NCBI GenBank assembly: GCA_934317205.1 | Contig: CAKREL010000045.1 | Span: forward strand, 1 to 18,941 | Direction: 5' to 3' | Length of the DNA: 18,941 bases | DNA from: an uncultured Eubacterium sp. | Lineage (GTDB): Bacteria; Bacillota; Clostridia; Lachnospirales; Lachnospiraceae | In this document: positions 8,738-15,394 of the stretch, piece by piece | Layout of the letters: the number at the start of each line of letters is the position of its first letter | Position numbering within the stretch: position 1 is the stretch's first letter | Notes under the pieces: model-generated | Seen by the model: only the letters and a program-made list of their open reading frames with translations | What the model was told of the DNA's origin: nothing | Databases searched by the model: none | Translations under genes and position numbers: made by a program

Positions 8738-8766
8738 AGTTTAAATAATTTTTTTCTGTGCTGCAA
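8738..8766 (-). promoter_or_regulatory. Candidate promoter of the glycyl radical operon
   Basis: On the minus strand TTGCAG (8761-8766), a 17-base spacer and TAAACT (8738-8743) lie about 105 bases before the reductase ATG. The long leader is rich in A/T and shows no riboswitch that I recognise. The -35 matches the consensus only in part, which fits an AraC-activated promoter. Confidence 0.4.
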
Positions 8767-8778
8767 TAATTTCATTGC
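8763..8778. promoter_or_regulatory. Operator-like palindrome GCAAT-N6-ATTGC
   Basis: A 5-base inverted repeat overlapping the candidate -35 of the operon, in the divergent region between the operon and its AraC-type regulator. AraC proteins more often bind direct repeats, so this may belong to another factor or be chance. Confidence 0.25.
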
Positions 8779-8891
8779 CATAAACAATGATTACTTTGCG
8801 AAATACATGTAACTAACTCTTCCGTTTTCTGTTCTACTGTGCTAGGATAAATACAAGAAAGCCAAAAACCTGCAGTCCGAGGAGAAATCTT

Positions 8892-10748
8892 ATGTTATTT
8901 AAAAAAACAAACTATGCGGACGATTTTCCACTAAGCATACAGATTATTCAGGTAGAAGAAATTCCGTTCCATTATCATCAAGATGTCGAACTGGTCTATG
9001 TGCTAAAAGGTGGCATCCGATTGAAAAACGGATATTATAATTATCAGCTGAAAGCTGGAGATATTTTTACAAATAGCGGACACGAAGTACATGGTCTGCA
9101 TGCAGACACCACTGACAACGTCGTTGCTATTATCCAGATCAGCAATCGTTTTTTCACCCAGTATTTTCCATTGCTGCCAAAAGCATGTTTCCGTACCTAT
9201 GTCAATGATGACAGTTACTTCCGCCTGGAACATCTGCGTGGCATGCTGCTTCATATTCTGCTCGATTATACCCGCAGAAGTTTCAATTACAAAAGTACCT
9301 GTATTTATCAGATGATTGATGTCATTAAATATTTAAACCAGTACTTTAATCTTTTTGCATTTGAAAATCAGGTAGTGGTAAATTTCAAATATGACAATCC
9401 CGTCATCGTAGGACGTATCAGCCGCATTATCAACTATGTTTATGAAAATTATGCAAATCGGATTACATTAGACGATCTGTCCGAGCAGGAACACCTAAGC
9501 AGTTTCTACCTTTCACATCTGATCCGTGATTATATGGGCATCAGTTTTCAGAAATTTCTCTGCTTTGCCCGAAGTGAAATGTCAGAAATCCCCTTATTAG
9601 AAACAAATGTAAAGATCAGTTCTGTGGCTAAAAAAGTAGGTTTTTCAACCACAGCTTATTATGAAAAATTTTTCCGGGAATGGTTTGGTCACAGTCCACA
9701 GGAGCACCGTAATCTATTTCAGCATCATATTCTCAGTGAATCGAATCCAGCCAGGTTTCAAAATCTGTCTGAAAATCAATCCATCGACTTGATTTCCCAC
9801 AGTCTCGCCTCCATGGCAGATCACGAGATCAGCCCTGCCATTCAGCATATACAGCTGCATGTCGCAATAGACAATGATGCTCCCTCCATTTTACATATAG
9901 ATCGCACCTTTACTGCAATTGTCACCCCGGAAGATTATACAGTACTAAAAGAGCGGCTTTTTGCCATACTCTCAGAACTTGATATAAAAAAAATTACTAT
10001 CTGTGACGTTACCAAAAGCAATACTCCGGTTTTGGCCGAAATGCTGCATTTACTTCAGGTCCTTGGCTATGATGTAACCGTAGACACCTCTCCCCGCCCA
10101 CGTTACCGTGCCTGTGCTGCTTACGATTCCATTGCCGCTGCCATCCATATCGTACGAACTTATTTTACCGCAATAGATGACAATGTAACTGTAAGGCTGC
10201 GTGATCCCGGAAGTTTAGAACAGATTTTAAAAGGATGCCCCGCCTGTATGACTTCCTGTGGCATTCCAAAACCAGCTTTTTATGCCTATCAACTTCTGAA
10301 AAATATCCGCGGTCATTTGCTTTACCGCGAAAAACACTATTATATTGTCAAAGATGATCATACGTCATCTGCTGTTTATACCATTGTTGTTATGAATTAT
10401 AATGATGAAATTGAGCATCTGTACACTCGATGTACAGACGTCTATAAGACCAATGAAAGCATCAATGCTTTTATGGATGAATTGCATTTAGATTTTACCC
10501 TGCCAGTTTATGCCGGTCAGTATATGATTGCAAAATACGCATTTTCCAATCAAGACTCTGTTTTTATGCATATGGCACATCTGCAGTTTCCGGAAGACTG
10601 CACGTTACCGGAGCACTGGCTTCAACTGCTGAATACTCATCCCCAGACACAGGTGAGTATCGAACAGGCTGATACTGAACTGAATATCAGCGCCTCTATT
10701 CACGGAGCCGGGATAAATGTGATTGTAATAAAAGAACTTCTTGTTTAA
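8892..10748 (+). CDS. AraC-type regulator with degenerate GH39-like carboxy domain
   Basis: 618 residues, ATG after GAGGAGAAATCTT. Residues ~15-75 are a cupin-like sensor (IPFHYHQDVELVYVLKG, then LKAGDIF). Residues ~172-275 are two AraC helix-turn-helix motifs (ITLDDLSEQEHLSSFYLSHL; KISSVAKKVGFSTTAYYEKFF). Residues ~310-618 resemble the GH39 beta-xylosidase region found fused to AraC regulators in Clostridia: the YDSIAAAIHIVRTYF stretch, then SCGIPKPAFYAYQLLKNI and a closing beta-rich part (YIVKDDHTSSAVYTIVVMNY). The barrel seems shortened, since such regulators are usually ~750-800 residues, and I do not see the usual catalytic Glu motifs. It is probably a ligand-sensing, non-catalytic domain. 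Being divergent from the glycyl radical operon, it is likely its activator. The helix-turn-helix call is sure, the GH39 link fairly sure, and the operon target inferred. Confidence 0.88.
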   Translation: MLFKKTNYADDFPLSIQIIQVEEIPFHYHQDVELVYVLKGGIRLKNGYYNYQLKAGDIFTNSGHEVHGLHADTTDNVVAIIQISNRFFTQYFPLLPKACFRTYVNDDSYFRLEHLRGMLLHILLDYTRRSFNYKSTCIYQMIDVIKYLNQYFNLFAFENQVVVNFKYDNPVIVGRISRIINYVYENYANRITLDDLSEQEHLSSFYLSHLIRDYMGISFQKFLCFARSEMSEIPLLETNVKISSVAKKVGFSTTAYYEKFFREWFGHSPQEHRNLFQHHILSESNPARFQNLSENQSIDLISHSLASMADHEISPAIQHIQLHVAIDNDAPSILHIDRTFTAIVTPEDYTVLKERLFAILSELDIKKITICDVTKSNTPVLAEMLHLLQVLGYDVTVDTSPRPRYRACAAYDSIAAAIHIVRTYFTAIDDNVTVRLRDPGSLEQILKGCPACMTSCGIPKPAFYAYQLLKNIRGHLLYREKHYYIVKDDHTSSAVYTIVVMNYNDEIEHLYTRCTDVYKTNESINAFMDELHLDFTLPVYAGQYMIAKYAFSNQDSVFMHMAHLQFPEDCTLPEHWLQLLNTHPQTQVSIEQADTELNISASIHGAGINVIVIKELLV

Positions 10749-10805
10749 GATATTATTATAGAACAGACTGTAAGCGTATATTTTTTATCACTTACCATTT
10801 ATAAG

Positions 10806-10912
10806 TTGCCACTGAAAAAGTCCTTATTTTGCATAAAGTAGTACGATATAAAGTTTTTTTATTTGTTTCAATCAACTATATAATGTGTGCAAAAATAATT
10901 TTTCAGTGGCAA
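10806..10912. mobile_element. 107-base MITE-like element or insertion sequence relic
   Basis: Bounded by a perfect 14-base inverted repeat: TTGCCACTGAAAAA at 10806-10819 and its complement TTTTTCAGTGGCAA at 10899-10912. The 79 bases between are AT-rich and non-coding. No target duplication is visible in the flanks (ATAAG | GATTG). The termini remind me of IS1182-family ends, but that is memory, not a match. It lies in the convergent gap between the AraC regulator and the fructokinase gene. Apart from this element, 10749-10999 shows nothing clear. Confidence 0.5.
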
Positions 10913-10999
10913 GATTGATTTCACATCTACGATATATTTTCCACTTAACAATTCATCATACTTCTTTCTTTTACATCTTGATTATTGTAGTTATCCTTC

Positions 11000-11962
11000 T
11001 TATTTGTCTTCTAGCAATTTTGCTATCTCTTCATACTCTGGCATTACTCTCAATGCCCCTTTTCTTGTTGTCACAAGAGATGCCGCCGCATTGGCGAATT
11101 GAATTATCTCAAATAAGTCCTTCTCAGACAGTGCTTCCAATCCCTTCTCTAATACCGCATTCAATACACATGCCATAAATGTATCTCCTGCCCCTGTTGT
11201 CTCAATGGTGTCATCCCGGAGAAACGGATCACAAAAAACGCATGTTCCCTTATAAAATGCCTTACTTCCGTTTTTCCCCATAGTGGCACAAACTAACGCA
11301 GGCTGGCTTTGCTCTAATATTGCTTCTATTCCTCGATCAATATCATCTGTTCCTGTCAAAAAAGCAATCTCATCATCTGATATTTTGAGAATATCACACT
11401 GACTGATTCCATACCACATATGACGTTTTGCATCCTCCAAATCCTTCCACAATGGCGGTCTGAGATTTGGATCAAAAGAAATAAGAGCACCTTCACTTTT
11501 CGCTTTTTCAACTGCCTTCTTTGTCACTTTTTCGATCTGGCCGTCCGTCATTGACAAAGTTCCAAAATGGAATATCTTTGTATCCGCAAGCATATCCTCG
11601 TGAATCTCATCCCAACGCAGCATCATATCTGCTCCGGGATTACGATAAAAAGAAAAACTTCTATCACCATCTTTATCTGTATGAACAAAAGCCAGTGTGG
11701 TATGTACTGTGTCATCTGCCACTAAATTCTCCGTGTTGATTCCCTGATTTCTTACAGCTTGTGTCAGCATCTGTCCGAATGCATCGTCTCCAACTTTTCC
11801 AATAAATGCAGTCTTTTTTCCAAGGTTTTGTAACATCGACAACACATTGCAAGGAGCTCCACCTGGATTTGCCTCCAACATCGGATTTCCCTGTGCACTT
11901 ATTCCATTTTCTGTAAAATCAACCAATAACTCCCCTAATGCCACAACATCGAACGTTTTCAT
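11000..11962 (-). CDS. scrK: Fructokinase (PfkB/ribokinase family)
   Basis: 320 residues, the usual size, with ATG at 11962 after AGAGGTGA. It phosphorylates fructose to fructose-6-phosphate with ATP in the cytosol. It shows the amino-terminal PfkB signature (GGAPCNVLSMLQNLG then FIGKVGDD, residues ~34-60) and the carboxy signature DTIETTGAGDTFMACVL with catalytic Asp260. RNPGADMML and SFDPNLRPPLW are characteristic of bacterial fructokinases. The gene starts 12 bases after the GH32 gene, so the two form an operon: GH32 cuts sucrose or fructan units and this kinase traps the fructose. The symbol follows sucrose operons; a frk/cscK name would serve equally well. Confidence 0.9.
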   Translation of the reverse strand: MKTFDVVALGELLVDFTENGISAQGNPMLEANPGGAPCNVLSMLQNLGKKTAFIGKVGDDAFGQMLTQAVRNQGINTENLVADDTVHTTLAFVHTDKDGDRSFSFYRNPGADMMLRWDEIHEDMLADTKIFHFGTLSMTDGQIEKVTKKAVEKAKSEGALISFDPNLRPPLWKDLEDAKRHMWYGISQCDILKISDDEIAFLTGTDDIDRGIEAILEQSQPALVCATMGKNGSKAFYKGTCVFCDPFLRDDTIETTGAGDTFMACVLNAVLEKGLEALSEKDLFEIIQFANAAASLVTTRKGALRVMPEYEEIAKLLEDK

Positions 11963-11974
11963 ACAATCACCTCT

Positions 11975-13429
11975 CTAATCAACTAAAATTTCGTATTTCT
12001 TAATATTAACCACTGCTTTACCGTCACAAATAAAACTAATTCCGTCAGCCTCCAGTGGTGTGTAAAATGTAGAGCTGAACACCTGTTGTCCATCATTCAG
12101 AAATATTTCTGCAGAATATTTATCTAATATTAAGCGAATCTGCAATTTATCTGTAGACGTTTTTATCTTTGATCTTCTGATTGCAGCCGCATCACGAACC
12201 ATTCCTGAATAAGTACGGTTAATTTCTATCATTTTACTATCTTTTTCTATCGTAAGATCTGTATGGTATCTTTCATTCTGTGCAAAAGAAATTGTAAACT
12301 GATGAAAATCTCCACGAGCAATTTCCACCGTCATATCAAGTACTCGTCCATGGATATCTTCCATTTGACAGTTACCACTAATTTCCTTATTTTGATAGCA
12401 AACAGCATTTCTATGATAGTTTTCTATTTCCCTGACCGGGCTCTGTAATATTCTTCCCTGCTCAATATGTAATTCTCTTGGTATGGTCATCATACAAGAC
12501 CACTTCTGATCTGCCGGACGTATATTAGAATCCCATGACTGCATCCATCCAATCATTATACGTCTTCCATCAGGTGCCAACATAGTCTGAGGTGCATAGA
12601 AATCAAACCCATCATCCAGAGAATATACATTTTCATAATGAAATACATGACGCTTCTTATCATATTTTCCCATATAATACACAGAATTATTACCATTATG
12701 AAATTCTTCTGTCGCACATAAATCTTGCGGGGAGGTAATTAAAATATATTCTTCATCTAAGCAAAAGAAATCCGGACATTCCCACATTGTTCCGAGCATC
12801 CCTTCTCTATCACTTGCCAAAACAGATACATAATTCCATTTTATCGCATCTTCAGAGTGAAATAACACAACCTGAGGAACACCTTGCGCTGTTTTATTTC
12901 CCACTACCATATAGTATCCATCGTTCTCTTTCCAAATCTTTGGATCTCTGAAATGCTCTCTGCTAAAATCTTCCGGCATCATTTCTCCCGTTATTACGGG
13001 ATTTTGTTCTAACTTGGTATATTTTTTTCCATCTCCCAACGCAAGACACTGATTCTGATATGTCACTTTCTCATTGTCTACTTCTTTTTCCATAACCCCT
13101 GTATAAACTAAAAGGTGACCATTCTTCGTCTCGATTCCAGACCCGGAAAAACATCCTGCTTCATCATAAGCTTGGTCAGGGGCAAGTGCAACCAGTAATT
13201 CTGTCCATTTGATAAAATCCTTTGTTTCATAATGTCCCCAGTGCATCGGTCCCCATATTTCACTATATGGATGAAACTGATAAAACAAATGCACCTTTCC
13301 CTGATAAACAGAAAAACCATTCGGATCATTCATCCATCCACAAGGTGGTGTAACATGGAATACCGGCAACTTCTCTCTCGGTATACGATTCTCATCAATA
13401 TATATATTAGCTTTTCTTAATTTATCCAT
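11975..13429 (-). CDS. scrB: Beta-fructofuranosidase / sucrose-6-phosphate hydrolase (GH32)
   Basis: 484 residues, with ATG at 13429 after AAAGGAGC. The GH32 motifs are complete: WMNDPNG with nucleophile Asp35 (residues 32-38), FRDPK with Asp162 as transition-state stabiliser, and WECPD with acid/base Glu217. A carboxy beta-sandwich follows, ending VNIKKYEILVD. There is no signal peptide, so it acts in the cytosol on imported sucrose, sucrose-6-phosphate or short fructo-oligosaccharides. With no PTS gene in view and an ABC-ATPase remnant just upstream, unphosphorylated substrate taken up by an ABC importer was probably the original arrangement, so the name scrB is tentative. It is first of the pair with fructokinase. 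No clear promoter was found upstream. Confidence 0.92.
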   Translation of the reverse strand: MDKLRKANIYIDENRIPREKLPVFHVTPPCGWMNDPNGFSVYQGKVHLFYQFHPYSEIWGPMHWGHYETKDFIKWTELLVALAPDQAYDEAGCFSGSGIETKNGHLLVYTGVMEKEVDNEKVTYQNQCLALGDGKKYTKLEQNPVITGEMMPEDFSREHFRDPKIWKENDGYYMVVGNKTAQGVPQVVLFHSEDAIKWNYVSVLASDREGMLGTMWECPDFFCLDEEYILITSPQDLCATEEFHNGNNSVYYMGKYDKKRHVFHYENVYSLDDGFDFYAPQTMLAPDGRRIMIGWMQSWDSNIRPADQKWSCMMTIPRELHIEQGRILQSPVREIENYHRNAVCYQNKEISGNCQMEDIHGRVLDMTVEIARGDFHQFTISFAQNERYHTDLTIEKDSKMIEINRTYSGMVRDAAAIRRSKIKTSTDKLQIRLILDKYSAEIFLNDGQQVFSSTFYTPLEADGISFICDGKAVVNIKKYEILVD

Positions 13430-13441
13430 ATAAGCTCCTTT

Positions 13442-13500
13442 CTACAATATGATCGCTTCCTCTGTCTCGCAGTCAAAGAAATGCCGCACTGCGCACATAT
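13442..13500 (-). pseudogene. Remnant: last codons of a sugar ABC-transporter ATPase
   Basis: Read leftward from about 13500 the frame gives MCAVRHFFDCETEEAIIL and then TAG (13444-13442), ending 12 bases before the GH32 start codon. HFFDxETExAI is the usual extreme carboxy end of MsmX/UgpC-type ATPases that serve carbohydrate importers. Upstream in this frame nothing resembles the rest of such a protein. I read it as the tail left by a deletion that removed the body of the ATPase. The match is only ~14 residues, so moderate confidence. Confidence 0.45.
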
Positions 13501-13554
13501 CATTCATATACTTATTTGTTAAGCAGTAAGGCATGATCTAGAGCAGGTAAAAAT

Positions 13555-13608
13555 AAATGGTATGAACCATTTGTCATTGGATTTCCAATGCTCAAACATC
13601 TTGTTTGA
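13555..13608 (-). repeat. Three consecutive hairpins
   Basis: Three perfect inverted repeats lie end to end: AAATGG-N6-CCATTT (13555-13572), CATTGG-N4-CCAATG (13575-13590) and TCAAACA-N3-TGTTTGA (13592-13608). On the minus strand the last hairpin read is followed by ATTTTTACC, so it could end leftward transcription from the island. Such a cluster could also be a structured RNA, a transposon end of the hairpin type or an attachment region. It lies where similarity of the methyltransferase fragment ends and before the ATPase tail. Confidence 0.5.
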
Positions 13609-13637
13609 TTGTTGTTGCGTAGGAAAAAATAATAAAT

Positions 13638-13805
13638 CACATATTCCTGTATTTCTTTATATATTACCTTGCTTTCTGCACTTGTTATGTCTAATTCCGA
13701 CATATCCAATCTCACCTTAATTTCGGCATCTGAAGCCTTTCGGGACAATAAAATTACAGTCTCAACATGGCTCGACACGACTGCAAGTACGTCTGCCCTT
13801 TTTAC
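13638..13805 (-). pseudogene. Fragment like the tail of an RlmCD/RumA-type rRNA methyltransferase
   Basis: The minus-strand frame opens just after a stop at 13808 and reads VKRADVLAVVSSHVETVILL, then a stretch containing MSELDITSAESKVIYKEIQ and EYV. The pieces HVETVxLLSR and the SAESK-x2-YKEIQEYV extension resemble the carboxy end of 23S rRNA (uracil-5) methyltransferases in Clostridia. The SAM-binding domain is absent, and after about 13638 the frame continues to 13512 with sequence I do not recognise. It is too short and lacks the catalytic part, so a broken fragment is most likely. A small live protein starting at GTG 13778 (88 residues) is an unlikely alternative. Confidence 0.4.
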
Positions 13806-13823
13806 TTATGATAAGTACGTGTG
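13785..13823. repeat. Palindrome with flanking direct repeats at the island edge
   Basis: AAGTACGT-C/G-TG occurs at 13785-13795 and 13813-13823, and the second copy overlaps a perfect palindrome TACTTAT-G-ATAAGTA (13803-13817). It coincides with the upstream edge of the methyltransferase fragment. It could be a recombination or binding site; there is no other evidence. The rest of 13824-14000 shows only a small CTATC-AAT-GATAG hairpin near 13936 and no gene. Confidence 0.3.
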
Positions 13824-14000
13824 GTCAATCGTATCTACTACATTTTTTAATGATTGAAAAGTTATCGTTAAATATTATGAGTTCGAATAATTCCCCTTTG
13901 ACAAGCCATTCATTTCTTCACATTGTCCTTATCTATCAATGATAGCTCTTATCTCCTGTTCCAAAACACATCTCCCTATTCTTATAAATAAAACTATTTT

Positions 14001-15338
14001 TTAAGACCTAACACCTATTTGTCTCAATAGACTTTCAATGAAATCACGAGCATATTTACGTTTCAACTTGCCGTGATTTGTCTGATTATAATAGTTTCTA
14101 AGACAGTTATAACAAGAAGTGTTTTCATCACAACACTGTTGGGACACTTTAACATACGCTGTGTTTAATGATGTGATGACAGTATTCTTTTCGACTAATC
14201 GCTTAACATGACCTGCTCCTCCTGGGACATTGTCGTAGATCAAAATATCGTAGCTATGCTGTTCAAGATTCAGTTCAAGAACACCATCTATATCATTTCT
14301 TTCAATGCCAAGACCAATACTTATTCCTTCAAGAAATGCATACATAAATGACAACGCAATCGCATAATCTTCCTTGGTAAAGGAACCTAACATAGGAATT
14401 GTAAATCGTGCTACATCTGTTTGGAATCTATGCCCAAGCTTGACTTGAGTAAGCTCTTCACATGAACAGTCAAACTGCCTGTAATTCTTATGCTTCTTTA
14501 AAGAAGTAGGTGTTATCACTTTACCTTTAACAATGTCACTATATCCACATATCGGGCACATATTGAATGACGATTTATTCATTACAAGAAGCTCATCATT
14601 GGTGCTTGTCTCAATGGTAATAGCATTTGATAAAGAAACAATATTCTCGTCCTTTATACCACCACCAAGATATGATACTTCGCCAGCATAAGATCTCTTT
14701 GGCTTAGCACGAGTACTTTCTTTCGTAATACCAGTTTTAAATCCATTTATCGGTTCAATATAAAACTCTTGCGAAACTGCGCCAAGAGGCTCACCACAAT
14801 ACTTACACTCATTTCCTGTTCTTGTACTTACAGATACATTTATCTTTTTACAGTTAGGACAAGTGCAGAAATAGTTACGTGGATACTCTCCTGTTTTAGG
14901 TAGAGATATATACTTAGAAGTATACTTCTTACCATCAACAATGATTTCTGAGTCCGGTGCATATTCTGAGATTGCTATTTTTAAATCGCGACTCAAATCA
15001 TAGCTGTTATCCATAATGCCTTCTTTATATATTTGCAATTCAACAACATCCACCGGGAACCCATATTTAGGAATGACGCAATACTTTGAAAGTGAATCAA
15101 TTACCTTTTCCTTATGCAAATTCTCAATTTGTCTCTGGTAATAATCCGCTTCTTTATAATTTTCTTCTGTTACCGCTTCTTTCTTTGCTTTTTCATATTC
15201 TTCTGCAATAGATTTAATCGTTGAAACAAAATGCTCCATCTTTTCATCATTTCCTTCGATTTCATCAAACCACTTAAAGTTATGATAAGCTCGATATGTA
15301 TCACCAGGCAGTATTTTCTCGTTGATGTAGATATTCAA
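14001..15338 (-). CDS. DUF1998 zinc-cluster protein, probably the carboxy part of a large helicase
   Basis: 445 residues from a TTG at 15338. The carboxy half is a DUF1998 (MZB-type) domain: LGHRFQTDVARF, FLEGISIGLGIERNDIDGVL, IYDNVPGGAGHVKRL and the cysteine cluster CCDENTSCYNCLRNYYNQT (Cys402, 403, 409, 412). Three more cysteine groups precede it (158/160/163 with 178/181; 261/264; 291/293), likely zinc sites. DUF1998 ends MrfA/YprA-type helicases and also occurs in DrmB of DISARM. No helicase motif is present. The frame stays open upstream to 15431, overlapping the next gene, and that extension (PDYFISIDELVFGNALEEF) looks coding but has no ATG or GTG. I therefore suspect a 5'-truncated gene; a naturally overlapping gene with a TTG start is the alternative. 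Function alone is doubtful. Confidence 0.75.
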   Translation of the reverse strand: MNIYINEKILPGDTYRAYHNFKWFDEIEGNDEKMEHFVSTIKSIAEEYEKAKKEAVTEENYKEADYYQRQIENLHKEKVIDSLSKYCVIPKYGFPVDVVELQIYKEGIMDNSYDLSRDLKIAISEYAPDSEIIVDGKKYTSKYISLPKTGEYPRNYFCTCPNCKKINVSVSTRTGNECKYCGEPLGAVSQEFYIEPINGFKTGITKESTRAKPKRSYAGEVSYLGGGIKDENIVSLSNAITIETSTNDELLVMNKSSFNMCPICGYSDIVKGKVITPTSLKKHKNYRQFDCSCEELTQVKLGHRFQTDVARFTIPMLGSFTKEDYAIALSFMYAFLEGISIGLGIERNDIDGVLELNLEQHSYDILIYDNVPGGAGHVKRLVEKNTVITSLNTAYVKVSQQCCDENTSCYNCLRNYYNQTNHGKLKRKYARDFIESLLRQIGVRS

Positions 15339-15394
15339 ATCACCCGGATGGCTCGAAATATAGTTTTTAAACTCCTCTAACGCATTCCCAAAGA

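Noticed and set aside
10770..10796. GTAAG...CTTAC hairpin after the AraC gene as a terminator
   Set aside because: Only five clean base pairs with a long AT loop and no T-run after it.
13512..13637. Last ~40 codons of the 88-codon frame as part of a real protein
   Set aside because: They run through the three hairpins and resemble nothing; most likely the frame drifts into scar sequence after the methyltransferase-like part.
13430..14000. CRISPR array or tRNA in the gene-poor stretch
   Set aside because: No regularly spaced repeats and no cloverleaf or CCA-end pattern seen.
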